DNA of 64,000 nt, taken from positions 1 to 64,000 of the forward strand of contig QHZD01000017.1 of assembly GCA_003225315.1 (NCBI GenBank). The letters are read 5' to 3'. Numbering within the stretch: the stretch's first letter is position 1; each line of letters begins with the position of its first letter. The notes under the pieces were generated by a model. It saw nothing but the letters and a program-made list of their open reading frames with translations. It ran no database searches and had not been told where the DNA came from. Shown here in pieces: positions 17,323-25,741 of the stretch. Made by a program: the position numbers and the translations under genes. This stretch comes from Acidobacteriota bacterium. Lineage in GTDB: Bacteria > Acidobacteriota > Terriglobia > Acidiferrales > UBA7541.

Positions 17323-17730
17323 GTGCCAAAACTACCCAAACCCATCAAAGACATTTTGGAGCAGCTTGGCTTCTCTCACGAGTCTGCTCAGAAGTATAGG
17401 TTTGGAGGAATTGTGGGCAAGGTAGCTTTGGTGGCTCTGGGAGGGTTTGCCGCCGCTATTGGGGCGGCAAAATATGCAACGGGTTCAATTCAGGTCGTCT
17501 TGGTGATCGCAGTTCTTGCGACGACCGTTCTTATTATTCGATGGATTTTGGCCTACGCGGAGAAGCATCCGTCACTTGCTACGCTTGAAGGAACAGAGGT
17601 AATTCTTTGGCAGCAACAGCAGATCATGCTTGCTGCCAAGAACATGACGCCACCCAACGAATCGATCATCATCGCGAATCCGAAGGGGACACCGCCGCAA
17701 CCGAATCCGCCGCAAGGGGAGGATCAGTGA
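17323..17730 (+). CDS. Hypothetical membrane protein
   Basis: A 135-residue protein with two membrane helices (about 28-50, VGKVALVALGGFAAAIGAAK; about 55-72, IQVVLVIAVLATTVLIIRWI), a cytoplasmic or periplasmic helix (EGTEVILWQQQQIMLAAKN) and a Pro-rich tail. The start is GTG 17323. It overlaps the next gene by 4 bases (GTGA), so the pair is coupled. Function unknown. Confidence 0.55.
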   Translation: MPKLPKPIKDILEQLGFSHESAQKYRFGGIVGKVALVALGGFAAAIGAAKYATGSIQVVLVIAVLATTVLIIRWILAYAEKHPSLATLEGTEVILWQQQQIMLAAKNMTPPNESIIIANPKGTPPQPNPPQGEDQ

Positions 17731-18008
17731 CGGCGCGATTCATCCACGTAGCTTTTAGTATTAGTGGGCCGGTGCCCATCGATGCGTTGAAAAAAGTATT
17801 TGACACCGCCCTCGATTGGATTAGATACGACGACAGGTGTTGGATTCTCTATACCAACACCGAGATCGATACCTGGAGAGATAGAATCCGAAAAACACCA
17901 GGCATAAAAGTGACCGATGGCTTCTTTCTGTGCGAATTTGAGGGAAAGTACTCTGGTTACATGGACAAATGGGTTTGGGATTGGCTGCAAAAAGATAGAT
18001 CAAAATAA
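17727..18008 (+). CDS. Hypothetical protein coupled to membrane gene
   Basis: A 93-residue protein starting at GTG 17727, which overlaps the stop of the preceding gene, with AGGGGAGG upstream. The alternating strand/helix pattern (CWILYTNTEIDTWRDRIRKT; LCEFEGKYSGYMDKWVWDWL) looks like a small alpha/beta domain. In pattern it resembles small immunity-type proteins, but I cannot assign a family. Confidence 0.5.
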   Translation: MTARFIHVAFSISGPVPIDALKKVFDTALDWIRYDDRCWILYTNTEIDTWRDRIRKTPGIKVTDGFFLCEFEGKYSGYMDKWVWDWLQKDRSK

Positions 18009-18084
18009 TTCTAGTGTGGTCCAAACGCCATCCGTAGTCTTCGCTTGTGTTACCACTACCTGGGGCGAATCGCCGTTTGTTCTG

Positions 18085-18200
18085 GCGAGGTGGACGGCGG
18101 TAAAATAGAGGCGCCGGCCCAGAGTGGAGGGAAGAAATGGACTCCGAAACGAAGCGCGCCTGGCGCAGGCTGACAAGAGAACTAGGAGAGCGCTCGCATC
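18085..18200 (+). repeat. Direct repeat, copy 1 (truncated gene)
   Basis: About 115 bases closely match 19185-19300: a shared GACGGCGGTAAAATAG, then CCAGAGTGGAGGGAA, the ATG and the first 16 codons. The match ends abruptly after AAGAGAA, where copy 1 diverges. It is the 5' end, with ribosome site, of the gene at 19237. Confidence 0.75.
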
Positions 18201-18262
18201 CTAGTGCGCAGATGGGCTTACCCGTCTTCGCCCGTAATTTACAGATTCAAAAGCTCTTATAA
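18137..18262 (+). pseudogene. Truncated copy of the 19237 gene
   Basis: A 41-codon frame. Its first 15 codons (MDSETKRAWRRLTRE) are nearly identical to the start of the intact gene at 19237; the rest is unrelated sequence up to a TAA. It keeps the promoter-proximal region and the GTGGAGGG ribosome site, so it may still be expressed as a short peptide. Truncation by recombination is the simplest reading. Confidence 0.55.
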
Positions 18263-18270
18263 GATTTGGC

Positions 18271-18385
18271 TTGACTTTTGTGCGATTTGGCGCATCATAT
18301 GTGCAGCCTGTAAAAAAGATTGGCGGTGCAATCCCGCCAGCGTACTCACCGCAGCCACCTTTGAGGTGGCTGTGGTGTTTCTAGA
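18271..18385 (+). ncRNA. Candidate short transcript with two hairpins
   Basis: TTGACT (18271-18276), 18 bases, then TCATAT (18295-18300) form a plausible promoter. About 20 bases on is a hairpin TGGCGG/CCGCCA (18321-18339), then a second, stronger one CAGCCACCT/AGGTGGCTG (18352-18372) followed by TGGTGTTTCT. No frame fits in between. It could be a small RNA or an orphan promoter plus terminator. The layout recalls the promoter-hairpin units at 32.2 and 32.8 kb. Confidence 0.35.
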
Positions 18386-18405
18386 GGTAAATCGGGGCTG
18401 TGGGG

Positions 18406-18972
18406 CTAGGATATCAACAAAGCAGGATGGATTCGCGTGCCTTGCCTCCATTTCTTGATATTCTTACGCGCGACTGGAAAACTACTGAACGGCACGATGA
18501 CCGTTGAGCGGGTGTGGGAATCTCCAGCCAACGCAATTGAGAACGAATAGGGCTTGCTGTCGTACTCTTTGATGTAAACCCACTTCGCTGTTTTGGCCTT
18601 TGGGTTGTCTTCCCATACCTCATCAGGACTGGCGAGGGTTTCGTAGGCCGACCGAAGATGTCTTCCCCGAGAGCCGCCCTCTATCATTTCATAGTGAGCA
18701 AAACCGACATGCGTTTCTAAGATAGTGGACTTCTCTGTTTTCATTGACAACTCAGGAACCCCAGCTACTATTATTCCGGCCATATGAAAGAAATGGTGCT
18801 CAAAACAATAGATTCTGTGGCCGCACGGGCTAGTGATTAATGATTTCGCGCCAGCAAGGAAAATATTCTCGAACTCTAGGTAGAGTTCTCGAATAGAGGC
18901 AAATACGACGTTCGCCGGGCGTTTTGGCGATTGAGGGGCTATGGTTGGCCCACCAGTTCCCGAAGTTTCCAC
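18406..18972 (-). CDS. Hypothetical protein, nuclease-toxin-like pattern
   Basis: A 188-residue soluble protein. The order GHRIYCFEHHFFHMAG, a central ETHVGFAHYEMIEGGSRGRH, then KWVYIKEYDSKPYSFSIALA and TVIVPFSSFPVARKNIKKWR resembles the barnase/EndoU/RelE-like (PBECR-type) nuclease folds found in phages and polymorphic toxins, but this is a pattern impression only. No immunity partner is evident. It stands alone between two copies of the duplicated fragment. Confidence 0.45.
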   Translation of the reverse strand: METSGTGGPTIAPQSPKRPANVVFASIRELYLEFENIFLAGAKSLITSPCGHRIYCFEHHFFHMAGIIVAGVPELSMKTEKSTILETHVGFAHYEMIEGGSRGRHLRSAYETLASPDEVWEDNPKAKTAKWVYIKEYDSKPYSFSIALAGDSHTRSTVIVPFSSFPVARKNIKKWRQGTRIHPALLIS

Positions 18973-19184
18973 ATGTGGTCACTGATTTCTGTGGACATTG
19001 CGTGCATGGTTGTCAAACTCCGACGAATTCTTCAAAACCACGATTCGAAGTGTAGCGCACGAGCGGGCATTCATTTAGTCAATCTGAAATAAATGTATTC
19101 ATCAATCAACTAAAACACGCAGGCTGCATTCGCATCGTTACGTGCTAAGTTTCCATAAGGGATATGGGGGCTGTCGTTTTGTGT

Positions 19185-19300
19185 CATGTGGCCGACGGCG
19201 GTAAAATAGGGGGGACAGCCCAGAGTGGAGGGAAAGATGGACCCCGAAACGAAGCGCGCCTGGCGCAGGCTGACAAGAGAAGTACGAGAGAGCACGCCCA
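19185..19300 (+). repeat. Direct repeat, copy 2 (intact gene)
   Basis: The partner of the copy at 18085-18200. It shares the TAAAAT-containing upstream box, the ribosome site and the first codons of the intact gene that starts at 19237. Confidence 0.75.
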
Positions 19301-19485
19301 TCGTGTTGCGCGGATTGGCAAGCGAAGGGAAACAAGTACCCCGTAAGCTTTATTCCGCCGCTGTTCGCGGCATGAAATCCTTGACCAGTCGCGCCAAAGA
19401 ATGGCAATTGCCATTCGGTGACAGAAAAGCGCTGGTCTCCCGGCTCGCTCGCGTGCGATTGCGCTCGCCGATCTACAAGGCTTGA
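19237..19485 (+). CDS. Hypothetical small basic protein
   Basis: An 82-residue strongly basic protein (MDPETKRAWRRLTREVRES ... SRLARVRLRSPIYKA), without cysteines or membrane segments. The start is ATG 19237 because GTGGAGGG lies just upstream and the duplicated copy keeps exactly this start. Arg/Lys-rich helices suggest nucleic-acid or ribosome binding; no family is recognised. Confidence 0.55.
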   Translation: MDPETKRAWRRLTREVRESTPIVLRGLASEGKQVPRKLYSAAVRGMKSLTSRAKEWQLPFGDRKALVSRLARVRLRSPIYKA

Positions 19486-19586
19486 ACGATCGACCGCGTT
19501 CCGGTCGATTGACAGTCAAGGACGAGAGTTAAGGGCCGCCCGCCGCAATTTCAAGGGAGTAGTGTCGCCAGTCGTTAGATTTGAAG

Positions 19587-20714
19587 CTAGGTGGCGTCGG
19601 ACTCGACTACGGCATCGCCGGCCCTTTTTTCCTGGGCTCGATAGCGACCGTAAGCCGCATCGTCGAAGACGTAATCGAGAGTCGGCACGAGGTGCACTTC
19701 TTCTCCGCCGAATTTTGCCTTGAAGGTGGTAAAACTCTGCCACGGATGGTCCGGCTGATTTGCCGGAGCGATTCCCCACAGGTCATACCATTGATGGCCC
19801 AGCGCTTTGGCTTTGCGCATGATCTCGAAATGAAGCAGATACGGGGCCATCACGTGGCGGTGAATGTCCCGTGATCCGCCAAAGAAATACGTGGCCCGCG
19901 CTCCGAAGTACACGACCAAAGCGGTGGCAATCCGCACGCCCTCGAATTCGGCGAAGAAGAGCGACCGGTGCCGCGAAGGCGCGAACACGGACACGAGCGG
20001 CTGAAAGTAATCGCAAGGCTTTGCCTGGATTCCCTGGCGAACGGCCGTTTCTTCGTAGATGGTTTGAAAATCCGCGAGTCCCCGCTCTGATGTGTCTTCC
20101 GTGATCGAAACGCCGTGCTTCCTGGCGACATGAATGTTGTACCGGCCTTTGGGCTTCATCTGTGCCAGGATGGCGTCTTCCGAAGGGCGCAGATCGATGC
20201 AGCGCGTGTCCCTGGCTTCGAGGTAAGGATCCGCAAGCGGCGGGACCGGCCGAAATCCAGAAACAAAGCTGGGCAGGCTTAGCCAGCGCGGCTCGATGCG
20301 GAGATGGCTGACAGTGCCGGGCTCGGTTTCGCGCCGCTCTTCGATCTCACTGAGGATGACGCCAAAAATTTCTTCGGCGACGAGCGGGTCATCGCACGGA
20401 AGCACCGGGCCGTCCTGAACGTAATAGAAGCAACTGTCTTCGGCATACCAGAATTTCAAGACCACTGCGCCGCCGGCAATGCCGTTTTCGCCTTTCAGCG
20501 TGATGCCGAAGTTCTCGAATCCGCAGGTGTTGCGAAAATCCACCCACCAGGATGACTGCATAAATCCAGTTTCGGGCGTGGCTTCCACGAACTCGTTCCA
20601 GGCTTTCCAGTTGTCCGAAAGAGCCGGAATTGGAGATACCGGCGCGGAGGTCAATTCCTCGTTTGGCGGAGGACACGAGGAAGCTACGGGGCCGGGCATG
20701 AACTGATCGCTCAC
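19587..20714 (-). CDS. FemAB/GNAT-fold acyltransferase
   Basis: A 375-residue protein with the two-lobed FemAB-like architecture: FMQSSWWVDFRNTCGF, a first GNAT lobe (GGAVVLKFWYAEDSCFYYVQ, DGPVLPCDDP), the basic motif KPKGRYNIHVARKHGV and a second lobe (SLFFAEFEGVRIATALVVYF, ATYFFGGSRD, LWGIAPANQPDHPWQSFTTF). Such enzymes transfer amino acids from aminoacyl-tRNA or acyl groups onto peptides or lipid II. The start is GTG 20714, only 6 bases after the oxygenase stop, so it is the last gene of the peptide operon. A tailoring role on the peptides is inference; cell-wall modification is the alternative. Confidence 0.8.
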   Translation of the reverse strand: MSDQFMPGPVASSCPPPNEELTSAPVSPIPALSDNWKAWNEFVEATPETGFMQSSWWVDFRNTCGFENFGITLKGENGIAGGAVVLKFWYAEDSCFYYVQDGPVLPCDDPLVAEEIFGVILSEIEERRETEPGTVSHLRIEPRWLSLPSFVSGFRPVPPLADPYLEARDTRCIDLRPSEDAILAQMKPKGRYNIHVARKHGVSITEDTSERGLADFQTIYEETAVRQGIQAKPCDYFQPLVSVFAPSRHRSLFFAEFEGVRIATALVVYFGARATYFFGGSRDIHRHVMAPYLLHFEIMRKAKALGHQWYDLWGIAPANQPDHPWQSFTTFKAKFGGEEVHLVPTLDYVFDDAAYGRYRAQEKRAGDAVVESDAT

Positions 20715-20720
20715 TCTTTT

Positions 20721-21422
20721 TTACGCGGCGGAAAGCCGGCGCGATTTTGCCGGAGGGGAAATCCTCTCGTTCCGGATAGCCTGATAAACGGTGCCGTCGT
20801 AATCCCGGCAGTTTGGCGCGCTTGGACGCCTGTCCCAATAATTGACCAACAGGGTCAAGCGCAATTCGGGCTGCTCTTCATTCTTCCTAGGGCGGCCGAA
20901 CTGTTTCTTCGTTGTGCCGTTAGCCACCACACCGTGGCGCAAATCGCCGCGAAAAGCCACGTAGTGGTTCGGGACAGCGTCGAGCGACCTTCCCGCTTCT
21001 GCCACCGGGGGAACCCAGGACTTCCCGTCAGGGCTCAATACTTGATCCAGGACAACTGTCGGGCTGGAAGGAAAACGGTTCAGGTACAAGATGCTCGACC
21101 ACAACGGATGGACGATTTGCCCGGTCAGGTGCCTGAGACTGCGGTCGCGGTCGGTGTGGAAGGGAAGGGCTTCGCCAAATTTCAGCCGGCCAAGCCACCA
21201 CTCCATCCCAATGCATTTGGGACCAGGGCGGACCAGGTCATACAGTTTGCTAATACTCTCCTCTACGATGTTCGTGGGCGTCGCGCCGATGGGAAACCAG
21301 AACGTGGTGTTGTAGCTGCCCATGTTTTCCATCCGTTCCGTGCCCACGGCTTGCACGGCGCGCCCCAGCCGGCGAAAAAGCGAAATTGGCAGTGCGTCCT
21401 TGAATAAATTGATCTTGTCCAT
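20721..21422 (-). CDS. 2OG-Fe(II) dioxygenase-like protein
   Basis: A 233-residue double-stranded beta-helix protein. The facial triad is visible: H89 and D91 in ALPFHTDRDRS, H163 in FRGDLRHGVV, and the 2-oxoglutarate-binding Arg about 188 in ELRLTLLVNYWDRRP. These fit non-haem Fe(II)/2-oxoglutarate hydroxylases, including prolyl/aspartyl hydroxylase-type peptide modifiers. GGGAGGG precedes the ATG. It lies between the ParB-like gene and the FemAB-like gene. In context it probably hydroxylates the LEERIAPGG-type peptides (inference). Confidence 0.8.
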   Translation of the reverse strand: MDKINLFKDALPISLFRRLGRAVQAVGTERMENMGSYNTTFWFPIGATPTNIVEESISKLYDLVRPGPKCIGMEWWLGRLKFGEALPFHTDRDRSLRHLTGQIVHPLWSSILYLNRFPSSPTVVLDQVLSPDGKSWVPPVAEAGRSLDAVPNHYVAFRGDLRHGVVANGTTKKQFGRPRKNEEQPELRLTLLVNYWDRRPSAPNCRDYDGTVYQAIRNERISPPAKSRRLSAA

Positions 21423-21504
21423 GTTGTGTAGGCCCTCCCGAGTCTTAACTTGCTGCCTGACCGCTCAGCAAAAAACAGTTGTCGTGCTCTTCTGTCGCGC
21501 ATCT

Positions 21505-22500
21505 TCAAAGGGCGGGCGCGAAGGTTACGTCCACGTCGAACTTCACCGTGACCTGGCGCAACCGGCGGTAAACGCTCATGACTTTGCGCAGTCGCGGATC
21601 GAAGTAATCCTTGAGCATCATCGGCCGCGGATCTTGCAGGAAAAAGTTGGGGGCGTCCGTGACAGCCGTGCACGCCAGGACGCTCAATTCGTCGCGCGAA
21701 GAAATGTGCTGAACGATACAGGGAACGCGGGTGACTCCCAGGTCGCGGAGCGCGTAAGCCCGATGGCTCCCGTTGTTGAGGATGAGCCGGTTCTCCGTGT
21801 AAATGGCGTTCAAGAAGTTGCTGCCAAATCCCACCGCAAGCCCAATTACGCCGGCGAGGTTGCCGGGGGGAGGGTAGTCCTTAATATTCTCCGCCTCCAT
21901 CGGCATGGCGCCGAGAAAGCGCATGTCGTCTGATGGGGACATGAAGACGAACGTGTCTCGGTGAGAGCGAGTCCATTTCACCGGCGGAAGAGAAGGCGCG
22001 CACGGCAGGCAGGCGCGGAAGACTTCTTCTTCGCTTGGCGAGGGCCCTAGCTTGCGCTTCAACTGCTCGACGTGAGTCAAGTCGATGTGGTGTTGGTATA
22101 CGACCATCCGATCCAAGTCAACGTAAGCGACCTCCGTCGGCACGGTGTTGAAACTGTGGCGCACAAGAGGCACTTGCAGGAATTCAAGGAGCAGCGTGTC
22201 TTCGGGGTCCACCGGTGCAAGCGAAGGATTGTCGGCAAGGCCGGCCTCCTCTTTTTCCAGCTCGCGGACAATTTTGTTGGCGGCATGCCATTCTTCGACG
22301 AGGTCGCCCGAACTGGGCGGATGGATGGCGTTGTCCTTGACGAAGCGAAGAAATTGCTTCAGCGTTGGACGGCCGATCAAATACAGGTTTTCGCTCGAAT
22401 CCGGCTGCGCATCCTGCGCAGCGACGGGCTCCGGGACGTCCGTTGTCATTTCTGGCGCCGCCGCGGTATCAGATTCCTTCCTGAGGGGGGCTAGAGCCAT
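21505..22500 (-). CDS. ParB/sulfiredoxin-fold-like protein, peptide locus
   Basis: A 331-residue soluble protein. About 242-260 reads NNGSHRAYALRDLGVTRVPC, the (N/D)G.HR..A...LG...VP motif of ParB/Srx-type nucleotide-binding domains, which include kinases and CTPases. The N-terminal half (LYLIGRPTLKQFLRFVKDNA) is unknown. No HTH is seen, so it is not a partition ParB. The start is ATG 22500 with AAAGGA upstream; a GTG at 22554 that overlaps the protease stop is less likely. It probably acts on the peptides or their modification; this is inferred from position. Confidence 0.65.
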   Translation of the reverse strand: MALAPLRKESDTAAAPEMTTDVPEPVAAQDAQPDSSENLYLIGRPTLKQFLRFVKDNAIHPPSSGDLVEEWHAANKIVRELEKEEAGLADNPSLAPVDPEDTLLLEFLQVPLVRHSFNTVPTEVAYVDLDRMVVYQHHIDLTHVEQLKRKLGPSPSEEEVFRACLPCAPSLPPVKWTRSHRDTFVFMSPSDDMRFLGAMPMEAENIKDYPPPGNLAGVIGLAVGFGSNFLNAIYTENRLILNNGSHRAYALRDLGVTRVPCIVQHISSRDELSVLACTAVTDAPNFFLQDPRPMMLKDYFDPRLRKVMSVYRRLRQVTVKFDVDVTFAPAL

Positions 22501-22550
22501 GTTTTTTTTCCTTTCGCGCTGTTGAGTACCAATCGGCATGCGGCAAGCCC

Positions 22551-25451
22551 TCACAACCAGGACCAGAATTCAACCTTGATGGTGTGCGCCAAACGCCGCG
22601 TAACGAGGTCCAGGGCGCGGCGGCGGCCGCAGAGAATCTTCGCTTGCCCGGTCATCTCCGGTTTGAGCAGCAGCGAGTGATTGTCAATTTGAGTGGTGAT
22701 CAAGATGGTTCTCTTCGCTGCGCTGGAGGAGCTGCTGGAAGGCAACGGCAGGGAAGCGGCTTCTCCGGTGGCGCCGGCCGGAGCCGTTCCCAGAAGGCTC
22801 GTGGAGACAAAATTGACCTTCCCGTAGAACTCTTCATTCGGAAACGCGCGAGCCCGGAGCAAAACTCTTTGACCGACTTGCACGTCGGCAATGTCTTTTT
22901 CATCGATCGCAATTTGCGCCGTCACCGTTCGCAGGTCGAAAATCTTAGCGATCAAATCTCCTTTTTTCACGAGTTGATGCGTCAGTTGCTTCAGTTGGAG
23001 CGTGGGCGTGGCCACAACGCCCTCGGAAGGGCTGTAGACCATCAGCATGCGGCGCTGCTCCCCCAGGTGACGCTGGTCCGCTTTAAATTGTTCGATCTGC
23101 GCCCGTGTTGCTTCGATGTCTTCCGGACGCGTGCCGCTGAGAAGCAGATTGAGTTGGTCCCTGGCAACGGCGAGATCGTTGCGAGCCGCGCTTTCCAGAG
23201 CGGCCGCATCCTCATACTCCTTCCGGGAAATAAGATTTTCGTCAAACACTTTTTTGACCATGGACAGCCGGATTTGCGAGTACTTGAGGTTGTCCTCGGC
23301 CTTGGTGACGTTGGCTTTGGCGACTTCGATCTCATTGGCAGTGGGACCTGCCACTTGCATCTTGAGCTTGGCGCCAGCCTCCGCAAGTTGCGCCTCCGTT
23401 TTTTCAAGAGCGGCGCGGGTATCGATGTCCGTGAGCCGCGCAATGGGTTGCGCTTCGTGGACGTAATCGCCTTCGTGCACGTAGATTTTGTCGATCACGC
23501 CATCCACCGACGCCCGCACGTCGGAGTTCTCGACGGGTAGAACGTTGAATGGGCCTCCGACACGCAGTTCAGCGTGCCCGCGAACCAGAGCAAACGCAGC
23601 TCCCGCGACCGCAGCAACCCACACTGCCTTTCTAACGCGGCGTCCCCAGCGGCGGCTTTTCTTCTTCTTCTCTTCGGCGGGCTTTTCCACTCCGCTGTCG
23701 GGTTCTGGCGCTTTCGTGTGATGGCCATTCTGCGGGGCGACGTCCCGTTCAACAGTGCTGATCGGCGGTGTCTGCGCCTTGTGTCCGTTCGCCGGCGGTT
23801 CGGGCTTTGGCGCGTGTGTGGTGTAGGCCTTGTCCGACGAAGGTACGCTCTCGTCGAACTGTGGGACTGATGCCTGATACGGCTTGGCAGGCCCAGGTTT
23901 GGTCACAACGGCATGGCCGTTAGAGGGCGCGGGTGGTTCGTCCAAGACGGTGACGGTGTGCGACGTTTCAATGCTGCCGCTGCCAACGGAGCCTTCGGCA
24001 GCAGATGAATTGGCCTGCAATTTGCGAAGATGCCGCGCGTACACCATTTGAAGGAGCTTGTCCCGCGTGACCGGCCCTTCTGATTTCGCGGACTCAATTT
24101 CTTTGTTCCAAACCACGTGCTTCTCCGGCTCCATCTTCGGCGCGGTAATCCTATCCGGCGCCCTGGCAGTGACCGACGTCCCTGCAGGCGGCGGTTGCTC
24201 GGAGACGATGTCGTCTTCCGGCGAGTCGAAGTCTTCATCGTCGAATCCGCCGCCCGACGATCCGGACGCCTTGCCAAACATCCTGCGAAAGCGCCTGCGA
24301 TACCTCATGCCCAGCAGGCCCAAAGTGACGAATACCGCCGTGGGCGACCGGCCGTCGACGAGCGCACCGCCCGCGGTCAGGATGATGAATCCCAGGATGG
24401 AGAACGAACCTGCCAATGCCGTCGTGCCGTAGATGGAGAAAACAAATCGTTCACGCGGCCCCAGATTTTCTTCGTCGTCCGGTCCCAAGCCGAAGAGTTT
24501 TTCCACCAGGCTTCCGACATAGCGAAACGATCTCCTACGCAAGTTGGGCAATTCCAGGTAGTCACTCAGCAAGTAGTAGCCGTCCAGCTTGATGAGCGGG
24601 TTGAAGTTCAGCAGCGTTTTAAGGCCGGAAGTGGCCATGACGCTGAGGGTCACGAAGTTGATCCATGTGTCTGGTTCCGTCATCCGCCAGGTCAGGACGG
24701 ACAGCGACCAAAGGAACAACTCGAAGTACGGACCGGCAAAACCCACCCACAGGCGCTTGGATTTTTCTGGAAAAAGCCAGGCGTCGCTCACGTTGCAGTA
24801 AAAGGCCGGCTGAAGAAAGATCAGCGCGCAGCCCATCTCATGAACTTCGCCGCCAAACCGCGTGCAAGTGAGGCCATGACCAAATTCATGCGCCCCGACA
24901 ACCAGAAAATTCAAAAATATCACCACAGCGATCGAAGCCCAGCTGGTATAGAGCCGGGGCAGCTCCTCGCGGAATTCGCTCCAATGCGTGATAGTCACGC
25001 TGGCGGCCGTCAGAATCATGGCAGCCGAGAGAACGCAGAAATAGGGCGTATAGAAAAAACCCGTTCGGGAAACGAGGCGCTTCAGAATCTGGCACGGATC
25101 GAATACTTTGAACCGGCAATACAGGGCGCTGCCACGAAAGCGCGGCGGTTCCCGGTACGGTTTGCTCCCGGTTCCGTCCTCCCCCTCCAGGAACCCGTAC
25201 TTATTCAGGTTTTGCAGGAAGCCGTTCAGGGTCTCCATCGGAAGTTCGCCGCCAAAGCGAACTTCCACGCTTTGCCGAATCGCCTCGAGCGGCGTTTTTC
25301 CGTCCAGTTGCTCGGCGATGAATTGCTCAACTTCTCCCATCCGAAAGAACTTGCGGGATATTGGATCCTTGACGATGACAGACGTCTCGTGAGCCGTCTG
25401 CTGGGTGCAGACGATTAGGTCCTTTCGGAGCCTCGGCGGGCGAGAATTCAT
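22551..25451 (-). CDS. PqqD-like/M50 metalloprotease/HlyD fusion
   Basis: A 966-residue protein of three parts. Residues 5-88 look like PqqD, a peptide-leader-binding domain (DPISRKFFRMGEVEQFIAEQ). About 130-400 is a polytopic site-2-protease (M50) domain with the zinc motif HEFGH (188-192) and NPLIKLDGYYLL (284-295). A long Pro/Ser/Glu-rich linker leads to a membrane helix near 640 and a HlyD/membrane-fusion domain with lipoyl-like halves and coiled coil (KTEAQLAEAGAKLKMQVAG). The start is ATG 25451 after AAGGAG; the GTG at 25511 lies inside a hairpin. Predicted role: bind, cleave and pass on the two peptides encoded just upstream. No ABC ATPase or TolC gene is near. Confidence 0.85.
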   Translation of the reverse strand: MNSRPPRLRKDLIVCTQQTAHETSVIVKDPISRKFFRMGEVEQFIAEQLDGKTPLEAIRQSVEVRFGGELPMETLNGFLQNLNKYGFLEGEDGTGSKPYREPPRFRGSALYCRFKVFDPCQILKRLVSRTGFFYTPYFCVLSAAMILTAASVTITHWSEFREELPRLYTSWASIAVVIFLNFLVVGAHEFGHGLTCTRFGGEVHEMGCALIFLQPAFYCNVSDAWLFPEKSKRLWVGFAGPYFELFLWSLSVLTWRMTEPDTWINFVTLSVMATSGLKTLLNFNPLIKLDGYYLLSDYLELPNLRRRSFRYVGSLVEKLFGLGPDDEENLGPRERFVFSIYGTTALAGSFSILGFIILTAGGALVDGRSPTAVFVTLGLLGMRYRRRFRRMFGKASGSSGGGFDDEDFDSPEDDIVSEQPPPAGTSVTARAPDRITAPKMEPEKHVVWNKEIESAKSEGPVTRDKLLQMVYARHLRKLQANSSAAEGSVGSGSIETSHTVTVLDEPPAPSNGHAVVTKPGPAKPYQASVPQFDESVPSSDKAYTTHAPKPEPPANGHKAQTPPISTVERDVAPQNGHHTKAPEPDSGVEKPAEEKKKKSRRWGRRVRKAVWVAAVAGAAFALVRGHAELRVGGPFNVLPVENSDVRASVDGVIDKIYVHEGDYVHEAQPIARLTDIDTRAALEKTEAQLAEAGAKLKMQVAGPTANEIEVAKANVTKAEDNLKYSQIRLSMVKKVFDENLISRKEYEDAAALESAARNDLAVARDQLNLLLSGTRPEDIEATRAQIEQFKADQRHLGEQRRMLMVYSPSEGVVATPTLQLKQLTHQLVKKGDLIAKIFDLRTVTAQIAIDEKDIADVQVGQRVLLRARAFPNEEFYGKVNFVSTSLLGTAPAGATGEAASLPLPSSSSSSAAKRTILITTQIDNHSLLLKPEMTGQAKILCGRRRALDLVTRRLAHTIKVEFWSWL

Positions 25452-25484
25452 GAGCTCCTTCGCAAGAAACGGAGTATTCTTAGT

Positions 25485-25516
25485 AGAGGGCGGCGGGTTC
25501 TTTTCCGCCACCCTCT
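25485..25516 (-). promoter_or_regulatory. Hairpin between peptide 1 and protease genes
   Basis: AGAGGG-n-GGCGG pairs with CCGCC-n-CCCTCT across an 8-base loop with one mismatch. It lies 34 bases before the protease ATG. Without a T-run it is more likely an mRNA stabiliser or partial terminator that sets peptide above protease level. The matching hairpin after peptide 2 (26307-26336) shows it is part of a duplicated cassette. Confidence 0.6.
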
Positions 25517-25533
25517 ATTCGTCCTTGAAAGAA

Positions 25534-25569
25534 CCACCAGGCGTCCAGAGTGCAACTGACGCCTGGTGG
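25534..25569 (-). promoter_or_regulatory. Hairpin after peptide 1 gene
   Basis: CCACCAGGCGTC (25534-25545) pairs perfectly with GACGCCTGGTGG (25558-25569) over a 12-base loop. It begins 35 bases after the peptide 1 stop. It may act as a terminator-like or RNA-protecting stem. Its counterpart after peptide 2 is at 26355-26390. Confidence 0.65.
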
Positions 25570-25603
25570 GTGCCCTGAGTCTGATTACACCAACGCGGGC
25601 GAC

Positions 25604-25741
25604 TTATTTGGAGCCGTGGCTCTTGGAGCCGTGGCTCTTGTCGCTCTTGCCGCTCTTGTGGCTGCCGCCGCTTCCACAGCCGCAACCGCCTGGTGCGATC
25701 CGTTCCTCCAGCTTCTGCAGTTGGAGACTGATATGCTTCAT
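25604..25741 (-). CDS. Peptide 1: LEERIAPGG-leader, GSHK-rich precursor
   Basis: A 45-residue peptide found by reading the minus strand; the longer overlapping frames are shadows. The first 19 residues are MKHISLQLQKLEERIAPGG, probably a leader or recognition helix ending in a GG cleavage-like site. Next comes Cys-Gly-Cys-Gly (20-23), then a tail of 22 residues made only of Ser, Gly, His, Lys and one Asp, with the unit SHGSK twice at the end. GGGGGTG lies 7 bases before the ATG. The next gene downstream is the PqqD-M50-HlyD fusion, about 150 bases on, beyond two hairpins. I infer a ribosomally made, modified and exported peptide; metal binding by the His/Cys tail is possible. Confidence 0.75.
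   Translation of the reverse strand: MKHISLQLQKLEERIAPGGCGCGSGGSHKSGKSDKSHGSKSHGSK

Noticed and set aside
12625-22500. The 331-residue ParB-fold-like protein as a second partition ParB
   Set aside because: It lacks the HTH and dimer domains, has no ParA partner, and lies within the peptide operon; only the NGSHRAYAL motif is shared.
24117-25418. 433-codon plus-strand frame opposite the M50-HlyD gene
   Set aside because: It mirrors the codon pattern of the minus-strand gene, whose domains and zinc motif are clear; the plus-strand translation is Arg/Gln-rich with no family pattern.
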